This document shows positions 25,721-34,897 of a DNA stretch of 64,000 nt, piece by piece (position 1 is the stretch's first letter; each line of letters starts with the position of its first letter). The translations under genes and the position numbers were made by a program. This DNA comes from Streptomyces sp. HUAS YS2 (lineage in GTDB: Bacteria; Actinomycetota; Actinomycetes; Streptomycetales; Streptomycetaceae): positions 2,108,001 to 2,172,000 of the forward strand of contig NZ_CP137573.1 in assembly GCF_033343995.1 (NCBI RefSeq), in the 5' to 3' direction. The notes beneath the pieces were generated by a model, which was given only the letters and a program-made list of their open reading frames with translations, made no database searches and was not told the origin of the DNA.

Positions 25721-28336
25721 CTAGCCGTCCCCGATTCCGGCGGAACGAGCCCGAGTCGCACGGGCGGTGAACACTTGCCGTCGTCCGGAGGAACCGCGTC
25801 CGGAGGAGCCGCGCCCGCGGCGGTCCAGGAGGGCGACGGCGGTCATGGCGAGCAGCGCCGTCGCGCCCGCCGCGCCGCCGAGCCGCAGCCCGGGCGGCCG
25901 GAAGACACAGCTGACCGAGGACGCGCCTGCGCCGAGGGGGACGGCGATCAGGCCCAGGTGGCGGGCGGCCGGGGCGGGTTCGGCGCCGTCCGTGGCGCAG
26001 CGCCAGCCGGGGATGCGCGGCGCGGCGACCACGGCGGTTCCGGTACTCCCGGCGGGCAGCCGGGCGGTGAGGGTGTGGCCGGTGACCCGTACGCCGGTGG
26101 CTCCGGTCGCCGTCAGCTCCCGTACGGCCCGGTCGAGGCGGTCCTCGACCAGGCAGCCGACGGGCTGCCGAGGCAGGGCGGGACCGCCGCCGTGCCGCGC
26201 GTGCAGGGCGATCCGTACGGCGCCGGAGGCGGGGACGGTGCCGAGCGGCTGCATCGGGCCGCGCACCGAGGGAGCCTTGCCGGCGAAGTCGACCGGCGGC
26301 CGGCCGTCGAGCGCGGCGCTGCCGGTGAACTCGGGGGCCCAGAGCCAGACTTCGGAGCCGGCCGGGCAGCTGCCGGTCAGCGTGACGGCGCCCGGGCCCG
26401 CCGGCGTACGGCGCGGTTCGGCCGGCATGTCGTACACCGGCGCGCCGAGCAGCAGCTCCTGGTTGGCGAAGGCGGAGTCGCCGTAGCGGACCCCGGCCGC
26501 CGGGCCGGGCCGGACGGTGACCAGCGGCGGGACGGCCCGCTCGACCGTGGTGACGGCGGCCTCGGGGAGGGCGTCCTGACGGAGCGGGGCGGTGGGTGTG
26601 GAGCGTGTCCGCGCGCCGATGGAGAAGATCGCGTCGGTGACCGGGTTGTCCAGGCTGACGGGATGCCGACCCTTGGCGTAGTACCCGAAGCCGAGCGCGG
26701 ACAGTGTCTCCGAATACACCTTGGACGTCAGGCTGCTGTAGTAGTCCGCGCCCTGACCGCCGACCACCAGGACGTCGTTGCCGCCCGGGGTCTCGCCGGG
26801 GTCCGTGCGGCGGTTCGGCCAGGTGTCCACGCGTCCGACCGACCGCGCGACGTCCTCGTGCCAGGGGCCCAGCCGGGGCGCCCAGGTCACCTTGCTCAGC
26901 TGCTGTCGCTCGATACGCGCCCCGGTGACGGCCGCCTCGCCGGCCTGCGCCGCGACCAGCAGACCGACGGCCAGGAGCGGCAGCACCCTGCTCGCGGTGT
27001 GCCGGGACGCCAGGAACGCGCAGCCGGCCGCGAGGACGGCGAGGCCCGCGGCGGCCCCGAGCGCCGGGAAGGTCCACCGGTCGATGTCCGCGCTGTCACG
27101 GGCCGCGAGGACGAGGACGGCGAGCACCGCCGCCCCGCCGAGCAGCGCCGGGAGCCGCGGCGTCCCCTGCGCGGTGGACAGCCAGGCGGCGAGCAGCAGG
27201 AGACCGGACAGGACGAAGGTCTGGCGGTACGGGATGCCGTTGGGCGAGGCCCCGGCGTGCCAGATCAGATGGGTCGGCTCCCACTGGAGGGAGAGGGCCA
27301 CCAGGACGACCGCCGCCGACCAGACGGCCCGGCCCCGGGGCGGTACGGCCCGGTTGAACGGCAGGGTGAGCGCGAGCGCGAGTGCCGCGGTGCCGATGTA
27401 CAGGGCTGGGGTCGCCACGCTCGCCGTGGCCGGCAACAGCCGGGCGAACACCTCGCTCCACGGGACCGCTTCGAAAGCGGTCGGGGGCGTCGGGTCGGCG
27501 ACCCGGGTGGCGAAGAAGACGACGGTGACGAGCGGGGCGGCGAGCCCGAGGCCGATGAGCACACTGCGGGCCGCCCGCAGCAGCCCCGCGAGACGGCGCC
27601 GGTCGTCGTCCGTCGTGACCAGCCGGACGAGCAGGACCACGGCCGCGCCGATGGTCGCCATGTACGCGGTGTAGAAGTTCGCGATCCAGGCCAGCGCCAC
27701 GACGAGCGGCCCGAGCACCGGCCGCCGGCCGGCCCGCGCCCACTCCCCCACCAGGCACAGCAGCGGGAAGGCCAGCAGGCCGTCCAGCCACATCGGCACG
27801 GTCGCGCCGTAGTTGAAGGTCCAGCCGGACAGCGCGTACGCGGCGCCGAGCACGGCCGCGACCGGCCAGGGGCCGCGGCGCAGCGTCAGCAGCAGGTACG
27901 CCATGGCGGCGCCGGCCGCGGTGATCTTGGCGACGGTGACGACGTAGAGGGCGAGTTCGATCCGGTCGGCCGGGAAGAGCACCACGATCAGGTCGAACGG
28001 GCTGCTCAGGTAGGTCCCGACATCGCCGAGGAAGTTCGAGCCGAAGCCGGAACTCCAGTTCAGGAACAGGTCCCCGTCCGCCTCCCCGAGCAGCAGCTTC
28101 CGCCAGTACGCGTGGTACGGCAGGTACTGCTGCCCCAGGTCGACGATGTTGCGGGTGGTCGGCCCGAACGGGTACGTCCCGGCCAGCAGCCCGGCGAGGC
28201 AGAGCACCACGCAGGTCAGCCCGGAGGCCCCGGCCGCAGCTCGTAGCCGCCCCCGCTGTGGTTCGGCCGGCGCCGGCGGGGACGCGCTGGGAGCGAGGGC
28301 GTCGCGGTCGGGAGCGGTCTGTACGACAGGGGGCAC
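25721..28336 (-). CDS. YfhO-family multi-pass membrane glycosyltransferase-like protein
   Basis: An 871-residue protein of the YfhO family. After a Pro/Ala-rich lead (1-35) come about 12 hydrophobic helices (36-480), with the family loop motifs DLGQQYLPYHAYW and NWSSGFGSNFLGD near the N-terminus. A large extracytoplasmic domain follows (about 490-820), then a final membrane helix and a basic C-terminus. In Bacillus YfhO glucosylates lipoteichoic acid using a polyprenyl-phosphate sugar. The start is GTG 28336 with a weak ribosome-binding site. Operon partner genes (GT2 and polysialyltransferase-like) suggest a surface glycan. Confidence 0.88.
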   Translation of the reverse strand: MPPVVQTAPDRDALAPSASPPAPAEPQRGRLRAAAGASGLTCVVLCLAGLLAGTYPFGPTTRNIVDLGQQYLPYHAYWRKLLLGEADGDLFLNWSSGFGSNFLGDVGTYLSSPFDLIVVLFPADRIELALYVVTVAKITAAGAAMAYLLLTLRRGPWPVAAVLGAAYALSGWTFNYGATVPMWLDGLLAFPLLCLVGEWARAGRRPVLGPLVVALAWIANFYTAYMATIGAAVVLLVRLVTTDDDRRRLAGLLRAARSVLIGLGLAAPLVTVVFFATRVADPTPPTAFEAVPWSEVFARLLPATASVATPALYIGTAALALALTLPFNRAVPPRGRAVWSAAVVLVALSLQWEPTHLIWHAGASPNGIPYRQTFVLSGLLLLAAWLSTAQGTPRLPALLGGAAVLAVLVLAARDSADIDRWTFPALGAAAGLAVLAAGCAFLASRHTASRVLPLLAVGLLVAAQAGEAAVTGARIERQQLSKVTWAPRLGPWHEDVARSVGRVDTWPNRRTDPGETPGGNDVLVVGGQGADYYSSLTSKVYSETLSALGFGYYAKGRHPVSLDNPVTDAIFSIGARTRSTPTAPLRQDALPEAAVTTVERAVPPLVTVRPGPAAGVRYGDSAFANQELLLGAPVYDMPAEPRRTPAGPGAVTLTGSCPAGSEVWLWAPEFTGSAALDGRPPVDFAGKAPSVRGPMQPLGTVPASGAVRIALHARHGGGPALPRQPVGCLVEDRLDRAVRELTATGATGVRVTGHTLTARLPAGSTGTAVVAAPRIPGWRCATDGAEPAPAARHLGLIAVPLGAGASSVSCVFRPPGLRLGGAAGATALLAMTAVALLDRRGRGSSGRGSSGRRQVFTARATRARSAGIGDG

Positions 28337-28427
28337 CCGGACATTACCGCCCGGCCGTGCGACCCGTACCCGATCGCCGGGCGAGCCACGGGCGCACCGG
28401 AGATGAACTCCGGGTGCGGCGCGTGCG

Positions 28428-29081
28428 TCAGGCCTCGTCGTGGGCGACGGGCAGGACGTCCGGGGAGAGGACCGCGGCGCGCGCGGTCGCGGCCGTCATC
28501 AGGCGGCGGTGATGGCGACGGCACAGCACCTCGTACCCCACCTCGTCGCCGGCGTTCACATCCCCGACGACGACCTGGGCGCCCTCGATGACCATGCGGC
28601 CGCCGACCGTACGGGCGTTGTGCGTGGCCCGGGCACCGCACCAGCACAGCGCCTCGACCTGGAGCACCTCGACCCGGTCGGCGAGTTCGACGAGGCGCTG
28701 CGAGCCGGGGAAGAGCTTGGAGCGGAAGTCGGTGGTGATCCCGAAGGCGAACACGTCGAGCTCCAGGTCGTCCACGACCCGCGCGAGCTGGTCGATCTGC
28801 CCGGGGGCGAGGAACTGCGCCTCGTCCGCGATGACGTAGTCGCACCGGCCGCCCTTGGACATCCGGTCGACGATGTAGGCGTAGAAGTCGAAGCCCTCCG
28901 CCGCCTCCACGGCGTCGGTCACCAGCCCGAGCCGCGAGGACAGCTTCCCCTCGCCCGCCCGGTCGTCCCGCGTGAAGATCATGCCCTGCAGTCCGCGCGC
29001 GGAGCGGTTGTGCTCGATCTGAAGAGCGAGGGTGCTCTTTCCGCAGTCCATCGTTCCGGAGAAGAACACCAGCTCGGGCAT
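28428..29081 (-). CDS. tdk: Thymidine kinase
   Basis: A 217-residue type II thymidine kinase phosphorylating thymidine with ATP for dTTP salvage. Walker A (GTMDCGKST, residues 9-17), Walker B-like VIADEAQFL with the catalytic Glu/Asp, and the lasso/zinc region CWCGARATHNART with a later CRRHH are all seen. The length is slightly longer than most (about 200). No strong Shine-Dalgarno is seen before the ATG. Confidence 0.96.
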   Translation of the reverse strand: MPELVFFSGTMDCGKSTLALQIEHNRSARGLQGMIFTRDDRAGEGKLSSRLGLVTDAVEAAEGFDFYAYIVDRMSKGGRCDYVIADEAQFLAPGQIDQLARVVDDLELDVFAFGITTDFRSKLFPGSQRLVELADRVEVLQVEALCWCGARATHNARTVGGRMVIEGAQVVVGDVNAGDEVGYEVLCRRHHRRLMTAATARAAVLSPDVLPVAHDEA

Positions 29082-29130
29082 GGGGATGCGACGACCTTTC
29101 GGGTCTGGAAGGCAAAGGGGGCGGGAAAGG

Positions 29131-30342
29131 TCAGGAACGGACTTCGAGGAGCGGGACGAACTGCTCGGCCGGCGTCATCGAGCCGTGCATGCCGACCATG
29201 GCCGACTCGTTCGGCTCGTTGACGGAGGCGGTGATCACGACGTCGTCGTGGGCGGCCGCGACGACGTCGCCGATCCGCCCGTACACGCGCTCGTCGCAGG
29301 CGCCGGGCGGCCCGAACCAGCCCGCCTCGAGCGCCTCCTCGCGGCTCGCCACCCAGAACTGCTCGCCGAGCACCTCGCGCCAGCAGGTCAGCACGTCGGC
29401 CTCGGCGCCCGGCACGGCGTAGACGTGGCGGGCGCGGCCCTCGCCGCCCAGCAGGGCGACGCCGGCGCGCAGCTCCCAGTCCTCGTCGAAGTCGATGCGG
29501 GACTGCTCGTCGAACGGGATGTCCACCATGCCGTGGTCGGCGGTGACGTACAGCGCGCTGCGCGGCGGGAGCTGCTCGGCGAGCCGCTGCACGAGGCGGT
29601 CGACGAACATCAGCTGGCCGCGCCAGGCGTCGGAGTCGACGCCGAAGCGGTGTCCGGCGCCGTCGAGTTCGCTGTAGTACGTGTAGACCAGCGAGCGATC
29701 ACCGGCTGCGAGCTGCTCGGCGGCCGTGTCCATGCGCTCCTCGCCGGAGAGCCGGCCGAAAAACGTTCCACCGCTCAGCGCGACCTTGGTGAGCGGGGTG
29801 TCCTGGAAGGCCGGGGCGGAGACCTGCGCGGTGTGCACGCCGGCCGCGTGGGCGAGCTGGAAGACCGTCGGGTACGGCTGCCAGACGTGCGGCGAGGTCC
29901 ACGGCCGCCAGCGGAGCTGGTTCATCAGCTCGCCGGTGTCCGGGTTGCGGACGGTGTAGCCGGGCAGGCCGTGCTGGGCGGGCACGTGTCCGGTGCCGAC
30001 CGAGGCGAGCGAGGTCGCGGTGGTGGCCGGGAAGCCGGCGGTGACGGGGCGGCCGGTGCCGCCGCGGGAGGTGCCGAGGAGCGAGGTCAGGTACGGGGCC
30101 TCGTCCGGGTGCGCCTTGATCTGCTCCCAGCCGAGGCCGTCGATCAGGAAGACGCAGTTGCGGTCGGCGGGCGTGAGTTCGGCGATGCGCGGCTCGAACT
30201 CGGGCACGCCCTGGCCGGCGACGAGGGTCGGCAGCAGGTCGGCGAGCGAGCCGGAGCCGTACGCGGGGACCGGCGCGGTGTCGAGCGCGAGCGGCAGGGG
30301 CTCGTCGGGCCAGCCGGCGGCGAGCGTGGTGGGCTGGACCAT
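29131..30342 (-). CDS. Alkaline-phosphatase-superfamily protein (phosphodiesterase/pyrophosphatase-like)
   Basis: A 403-residue protein with metal-site motifs of the nucleotide pyrophosphatase/phosphodiesterase branch: VFLIDGLGWE (metal Asp), GFPATTATSLASVGTG (nucleophilic Thr/Ser), YYSELDGAGHRFG (metal Asp/His) and VTADHGMVDIP (Asp-His). There is no signal peptide, so it probably acts in the cytoplasm. The substrate is unknown. Its ATG overlaps the stop of the DUF5998 gene by one base, so the two are coupled. Confidence 0.9.
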   Translation of the reverse strand: MVQPTTLAAGWPDEPLPLALDTAPVPAYGSGSLADLLPTLVAGQGVPEFEPRIAELTPADRNCVFLIDGLGWEQIKAHPDEAPYLTSLLGTSRGGTGRPVTAGFPATTATSLASVGTGHVPAQHGLPGYTVRNPDTGELMNQLRWRPWTSPHVWQPYPTVFQLAHAAGVHTAQVSAPAFQDTPLTKVALSGGTFFGRLSGEERMDTAAEQLAAGDRSLVYTYYSELDGAGHRFGVDSDAWRGQLMFVDRLVQRLAEQLPPRSALYVTADHGMVDIPFDEQSRIDFDEDWELRAGVALLGGEGRARHVYAVPGAEADVLTCWREVLGEQFWVASREEALEAGWFGPPGACDERVYGRIGDVVAAAHDDVVITASVNEPNESAMVGMHGSMTPAEQFVPLLEVRS

Positions 30343-30926
30343 CAGCGGGTCGCCGCGGTGGCTTCGGAGAGGGACTGGGCGAAGGCGAGCGTCTGGGCCA
30401 CGGTGTCCGGGCCGTCGCCGGCCTCGCTGACCCGCAGGCTCAGGTCGTCGGCGGTGGAGGAGCCGGTGTAGCCGTGGTCGGCGTCACAGTTCGGGTCGCC
30501 GCAGGCGGCCGGCTCCAGGTCGATCCGGGAGACGGCGCCCCAGCCGATGGTCAGCACGACCTCGCGGGGCAGGGTGCCGGGCTTGTACGACTCGGGGTTG
30601 GCGACGACCCGGCTGACGACGACGGAGGAGATCCGGTCCAGCTTGACCGACTCGGTGGAGGTGGTCGCGTACGGCGTCGGGGAGCTGTCGTCGGCGGCCT
30701 GCTCGTCGGTGTGGCTGACGATGAAACGGTTGGCCGTCAGGACGAGGACGGTGACGTGGCGCCGGACCTCGTTCGCGTCGAACGTGGTCTCCTGGTGCAC
30801 CAGGTACGACGCGATCGCCTCGCCGCCGACAGCGGCCTCCACCGCCTCGGCCACGAGGGCCGGGTAATAGCCGCTGCGCTCGATCGCCGCGCGCAGCCCC
30901 TGGGTCGTCGTACCGGTCTTCGCCAT
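30342..30926 (-). CDS. DUF5998 protein
   Basis: A 194-residue soluble protein of the actinobacterial DUF5998 family. It starts MAKTGTTTQGLRAAIERSGYYP; conserved blocks are YLVHQETTFD, LTANRFIVSHTDE and PREVVLTIGWGA. A short Cys/His segment CGDPNCDADHGYTG could bind a metal. It is always found near the phosphodiesterase-like gene in related organisms, as far as I recall. The ATG at 30926 is chosen; another at 30935 is in frame. Function unknown. Confidence 0.86.
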   Translation of the reverse strand: MAKTGTTTQGLRAAIERSGYYPALVAEAVEAAVGGEAIASYLVHQETTFDANEVRRHVTVLVLTANRFIVSHTDEQAADDSSPTPYATTSTESVKLDRISSVVVSRVVANPESYKPGTLPREVVLTIGWGAVSRIDLEPAACGDPNCDADHGYTGSSTADDLSLRVSEAGDGPDTVAQTLAFAQSLSEATAATR

Positions 30927-30982
30927 GGACTCCATCCTAATCCGTCGCGGGGGCCGCTCCGGCTGGCTCGCGAGCGGGCTCG

Positions 30983-33900
30983 TCAATAGCTGGGGAGGGT
31001 GCGCGGGCCGAGGTCGGAGCGGACCGGGGGCGGGGCGAGCCGGACGGTGGCGCCGAGCACGGACACGCCCCGGGGCGCGACGACGACGGGTTCGAGGGCG
31101 ACCGAGACGACCTCGGGGTGGTCGTCGACCAGCCGGGACAGCCGCAGCAGCAGCTCCTCCAGAGCGGGGGTGTCGACGGGGGCGGAGCCGCGCCAGCCGA
31201 ACAGGAGCGGGGCGGTCCGGATGGACCGGACGAGCTCAGCGGCGTCGCGGTCGGTGGCGGGGACGAGGCGGTGGGCGGTGTCGCCCAGCAGCTCGGAGGG
31301 TGCGCCCGCGAGTCCGAAGGACAGGACGGCGCCGACGGCGGGGTCGATGGCGGCGCGGACGACGGTGTCGACGCCGCGGGGCACCATCGCCTGCACGACG
31401 GGCTTCAGCTCCTCCGGCTTGCCGAGCACCTCGGTGAGCTCGGCGTACGCGGCGCGCAACTGCTCCCCGTCGGGCAGGTCGAGCCGAACGCCCCCGAGGT
31501 CGGGGCGGTGCCGCAGGTGCGGGGCGGTCGTCTTGAGGGCGACCGGGTAGCCCAGCCGCGCCGCGGCGGCGACGGCGGCGTCGGGGGTCGGCGCGGGCAG
31601 GGTGGGCCGTACGGGGATTCCGTACCGGCCGAGCAGCTCGCTCGCCTCGTCGACGCCGAGCGTCACGCCGCTGTCGCCCGGGTCGTCGCCGAGCAGCCGC
31701 TCGATGAGCGCGGCGGCGCCGGCCTCGTCGATGTCCTCGAACTCGGGCACCCGCCCCGGCTCCGCGGCCTGCCGCCGCCACTGCCCGTACCGCACCGCTT
31801 CGGCCAACGCCCGCACGGCCCGCTCGGCGGCGGGGTAGGCGGGGATGTTGCCGGGGGCGGGGGTGGCGGCGGGGGCGGCGGGTGTGGCGGGGCCGCCGAC
31901 GGAGGGTGCGTACGTCGGGCGAGGAGGAATGCCCGGCGAAGGCGGCAGCGGCCGGCCCGGCGTGGGGCCGCCGACGGGGACGGAGGCACCGGGCGACGAC
32001 GCGGAAGCCGCGCCGGAGGCGGAGTCGCCGCCGGACGCCGGCGGGGTCGACGCGCCGCCCGCGCCCGTACCGGCGGAGGTGTCTCCGGTACCCGAAGCCG
32101 GACCGGAGGCGGAAGCCCCGCCCGCCGTCGGCGACGCGCCGCCCGCGCCCGTACCTGCAAAGCCGTCGCCCGCCCTCGGAGCTGCACCCGAGGCGGAGGC
32201 CCCGCCCGATGCCGGCGGGGTCGCTGCGCTGCCTGCGGTGTCGGGCGCCGACGCCGGGGCGTGGCCCGACTGGGCGTCCGCGGGCGGCTGGGCGTCCGCG
32301 CCACCGCGTCCCGCCGCGCGCGGCGCGGTGCTTGCGGCGGCCGAGAGGGCCTCGGCGAGGGCACCCATCTCGACGTGGACGACGACGACCGGCTTCGCCG
32401 GGGGCGGGGCGGTGGCGACGGCGGTGCGGAGGGCGGCCGCCAGGACCTCGCCCTCGCCGGACTCGGTGACCCCGTTCTCGCCGACCCACGGAATCGCCGT
32501 GACGACGACCGCGTCGGACAGCGGGTCCGCGAGCGCCTTCGCCAGCGCGACGCGGAAGTCGTCCGGAGTCGCCGACGTCGTGAGGTCCAGCGGCCGGAGC
32601 GGACGCAGTCCCTCCGTCAGGCACGCGTCGTACGTGAGCAGGCCGAGGGACTCCGAGTTGCCGAGGATGGCCACCCGCGGCCCCGCCGGGAGCGGCTGGC
32701 CGGCGAGCAGCAGCCCCGCGTCGACCAGTTCGGTGACCGTGTCGACGCGGATCACACCGGCCTGCCGCAGCAGCGCGGAGACCGTGGCGTACGGGATCCG
32801 CGTCGCCGGCACCCGGTGTCCGGGCGGCGCGCTGCCGCTGTGCCGCGCGCCCTTGACGACCACGACCGGCTTGACCGCCGCCGTCCGCCGCGCGAGCCGG
32901 GTGAACTTCCGTGGGTTCCCCATCGACTCCAGGTACAGCAGGACGACGTCCGTCGCCGGGTCGTCGTACCCGTGCTGGAGGAAGTCGTTGCCGGACACGT
33001 CCGCCCGGTTGCCCGCCGAGATGAACGAGGAGAGCCCGGCCCCGCGCCGGTGCAGCCCGGCGAGGAGCGCGATGCCGATCGCGCCGGACTGGGTGAAGAG
33101 ACCGATCCGCCCCGCCGCCGGCGGCTGCGGCGCCAGCGAGGCGTTGAGCCGGACGTCCGCCGCTGTGTTGATGATCCCGAACGCGTTCGGCCCGATGATC
33201 CGCATCCCGTACGAGCGGGCCTGTCGGACCAGCTCGCGCTGCCGCCGCCGGCCCGCCTCGTCGCCGCTCTCCGCGTACCCCGCGGAGAGCACGACGAGGC
33301 CCTGCACTCCGTGCTCCCCGCAGTCGGCGACGACCTCCGGCACCCGCTCGGCGGGGACGGCGACGACGGCGAGGTCCACCGGTTCGCCGATCTCGCGGAC
33401 CGACCGGAACGCGGGCACGCCCTCCAGCTCGGCCCCACCGCCCTCCTCCAGCGCCTTGTTGACCGCGTACACCCGTCCGGCGAAGTCCGCCTCGAGCAGG
33501 TTCCGCACCACCGCGCGGCCGACCCCGCCGGGCGCGCGGCCGACGCCGACCACCGCGACCGAGCCCGGCGCGAGCAGCCGTTGCACGGACCGCGCCTCGG
33601 CGCGCTGCTCGCGGGCGCGCTGCACGGCGAGGGCCCGGTCGGTGGGCTCCAGGTCGAGGTGGAGCCGTACCGAGCCGTCCTCGAAGCTCCGCTTCTGCGT
33701 GTAGCCGGCGTCCGTGAAGACCTTGATCATCTTGGTGTTCGCGGGCAGCACCTCCGCGGCGAACCGGCGGATGCCCCGCTCCCGCGCCACCGCCGCGATG
33801 TGCTCGAGCAGCGCGGAGGCGACGCCGCGCCCCTGGTGGGCGTCCTGCACGAGGAACGCGACCTCGGCCTCGTCGGCGGGGGCCGCGGCCGGCCGGCCCC

Positions 33901-34198
33901 GTTCGTCGATGCGGTCGTACCGGACGGTGGCGATGAACTCCCCGCCGACGGTGGCCGCGAGCCCCACCCGGTCCACGTAGTCGTGATGGGTGAAGCGGTG
34001 GACGTCCTTGGCGGAGAGACGCGGGTACGGCGCGAAGAAGCGGTAGTACTTCGACTCGTCCGACACCTGCTCGTAGAAGCTGACCAGCCGGTCGGCGTCA
34101 TCGACGGTGATGGGCCTGATCCGCGCGGTGCCGCCGTCGCGCAGCACGACGTCGGCCTCCCAGTGGTCGGGGTACGCGTGTTCCGACGGCGTCTGCAT
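30983..34198 (-). CDS. Pat-type protein lysine acetyltransferase: GNAT domain plus NDP-forming acyl-CoA synthetase-like domain
   Basis: A 1071-residue fusion. Residues about 1-190 are a GNAT domain with the acetyl-CoA loop HQGRGVASALLEHI. Residues about 205-480 are CoA-binding and succinyl-CoA-ligase-like domains (SVAVVGVG, GPNAFGIINT, TQSGAIGIALL). Residues about 480-620 hold the second ligase-like region. Residues about 622-786 are a repetitive Ala/Gly/Ser/Pro linker. Residues about 790-1070 are an ATP-grasp-like domain (LGYPVALKTTAPHLRHR). In S. lividans a protein of this order (GNAT first) acetylates acyl-CoA synthetases and controls their activity; the synthetase-like part is thought to be regulatory. 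The linker is unusually long. Confidence 0.88.
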   Translation of the reverse strand: MQTPSEHAYPDHWEADVVLRDGGTARIRPITVDDADRLVSFYEQVSDESKYYRFFAPYPRLSAKDVHRFTHHDYVDRVGLAATVGGEFIATVRYDRIDERGRPAAAPADEAEVAFLVQDAHQGRGVASALLEHIAAVARERGIRRFAAEVLPANTKMIKVFTDAGYTQKRSFEDGSVRLHLDLEPTDRALAVQRAREQRAEARSVQRLLAPGSVAVVGVGRAPGGVGRAVVRNLLEADFAGRVYAVNKALEEGGGAELEGVPAFRSVREIGEPVDLAVVAVPAERVPEVVADCGEHGVQGLVVLSAGYAESGDEAGRRRQRELVRQARSYGMRIIGPNAFGIINTAADVRLNASLAPQPPAAGRIGLFTQSGAIGIALLAGLHRRGAGLSSFISAGNRADVSGNDFLQHGYDDPATDVVLLYLESMGNPRKFTRLARRTAAVKPVVVVKGARHSGSAPPGHRVPATRIPYATVSALLRQAGVIRVDTVTELVDAGLLLAGQPLPAGPRVAILGNSESLGLLTYDACLTEGLRPLRPLDLTTSATPDDFRVALAKALADPLSDAVVVTAIPWVGENGVTESGEGEVLAAALRTAVATAPPPAKPVVVVHVEMGALAEALSAAASTAPRAAGRGGADAQPPADAQSGHAPASAPDTAGSAATPPASGGASASGAAPRAGDGFAGTGAGGASPTAGGASASGPASGTGDTSAGTGAGGASTPPASGGDSASGAASASSPGASVPVGGPTPGRPLPPSPGIPPRPTYAPSVGGPATPAAPAATPAPGNIPAYPAAERAVRALAEAVRYGQWRRQAAEPGRVPEFEDIDEAGAAALIERLLGDDPGDSGVTLGVDEASELLGRYGIPVRPTLPAPTPDAAVAAAARLGYPVALKTTAPHLRHRPDLGGVRLDLPDGEQLRAAYAELTEVLGKPEELKPVVQAMVPRGVDTVVRAAIDPAVGAVLSFGLAGAPSELLGDTAHRLVPATDRDAAELVRSIRTAPLLFGWRGSAPVDTPALEELLLRLSRLVDDHPEVVSVALEPVVVAPRGVSVLGATVRLAPPPVRSDLGPRTLPSY

Positions 34199-34373
34199 GG
34201 CGTCAGCCTACGGCCGGGGTACGACGCGGGCACCGGTCGCGCACCCGGTCGGCTCCGTGCAAGGTGAGGAGGATCGCCAGAGCCCGGCGACACCGGGACG
34301 AGGGTCGGCACGGGCACCGCGCGACCCGTGAGAGACTGGTCTAGACAACTCCTGAGACCCGAAGGACAACACC

Positions 34374-34655
34374 ATGGTCGAGCGCCGCGTCAACGTCGGG
34401 TGGGCCGAGGGCCTGCACGCCCGCCCCGCCTCCATCTTCGTCCGTGCCGCCACGGCCTCCGGCGTCCCGGTCACGATCGCCAAGGCGGACGGCAACCCGG
34501 TCAACGCCGCCTCCATGCTCGCGGTCCTGGGCCTGGGCGCCCAGGGCGGCGAGGAGATCGTGCTCGCTTCGGAGGACGAGGGCGCCGAGGCCGCCCTGGA
34601 CCGCCTGGCGAAGCTGGTCGCCGAGGGTCTCGACGAGCTGCCCGAGACCGTCTGA
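34374..34655 (+). CDS. ptsH: Phosphocarrier protein HPr
   Basis: A 93-residue PTS phosphocarrier that passes phosphate from enzyme I to sugar-specific EIIA proteins. The phosphorylated His is H15 in GLHARPAS, and the regulatory-type Ser is S47 in NAASML. Whether S47 is phosphorylated in Streptomyces is doubtful because HprK is usually absent in actinobacteria. It is a single gene with a hairpin after the stop; enzyme I is not adjacent. Confidence 0.97.
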   Translation: MVERRVNVGWAEGLHARPASIFVRAATASGVPVTIAKADGNPVNAASMLAVLGLGAQGGEEIVLASEDEGAEAALDRLAKLVAEGLDELPETV

Positions 34656-34683
34656 CCCACCCTCGGGCCTTCGCGCCCGGCAT

Positions 34684-34730
34684 CGCGAGCCGTCCCGTAC
34701 CGGAATTCCGGCGAGGCGGCTCGCGCTTTT
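34684..34730 (+). terminator. Terminator after ptsH with T-run
   Basis: CGCGAGCCG (34684-34692) pairs with CGGCTCGCG (34717-34725), with an inner GAATTC palindrome, and is followed by CTTTT. Confidence 0.7.
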
Positions 34731-34880
34731 CCGCGGACTGTGCGGACTACTGCGCTGCACGCCCCATCCGTCCACAACGAATTCACCAGGAGCAATTCCG
34801 GACGGCCGCAATTCCGACAGCCGCATTCGGGCAGCCGCATTCAGGCAGCCCAAATACCGGCCCACCCGATGATGCTTCTT

Positions 34881-34888
34881 TGTATACA
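34881..34888. promoter_or_regulatory. TGTATACA palindrome, possible GntR/FadR-type operator
   Basis: An AT-rich TTTGTATACAGT lies just downstream of the GntR-family gene stop. GTATAC cores are common in operators of the FCD branch of GntR regulators. It may instead be a -10 element. Evidence is sequence shape only. Confidence 0.35.
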
Positions 34889-34897
34889 GTGCCCCTG

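Noticed and set aside
23522..28246. A 1,574-codon plus-strand frame across the glycan genes
   Set aside because: It is antisense to three well-supported genes, has skewed Arg/Gly/Val composition and no recognisable domain.
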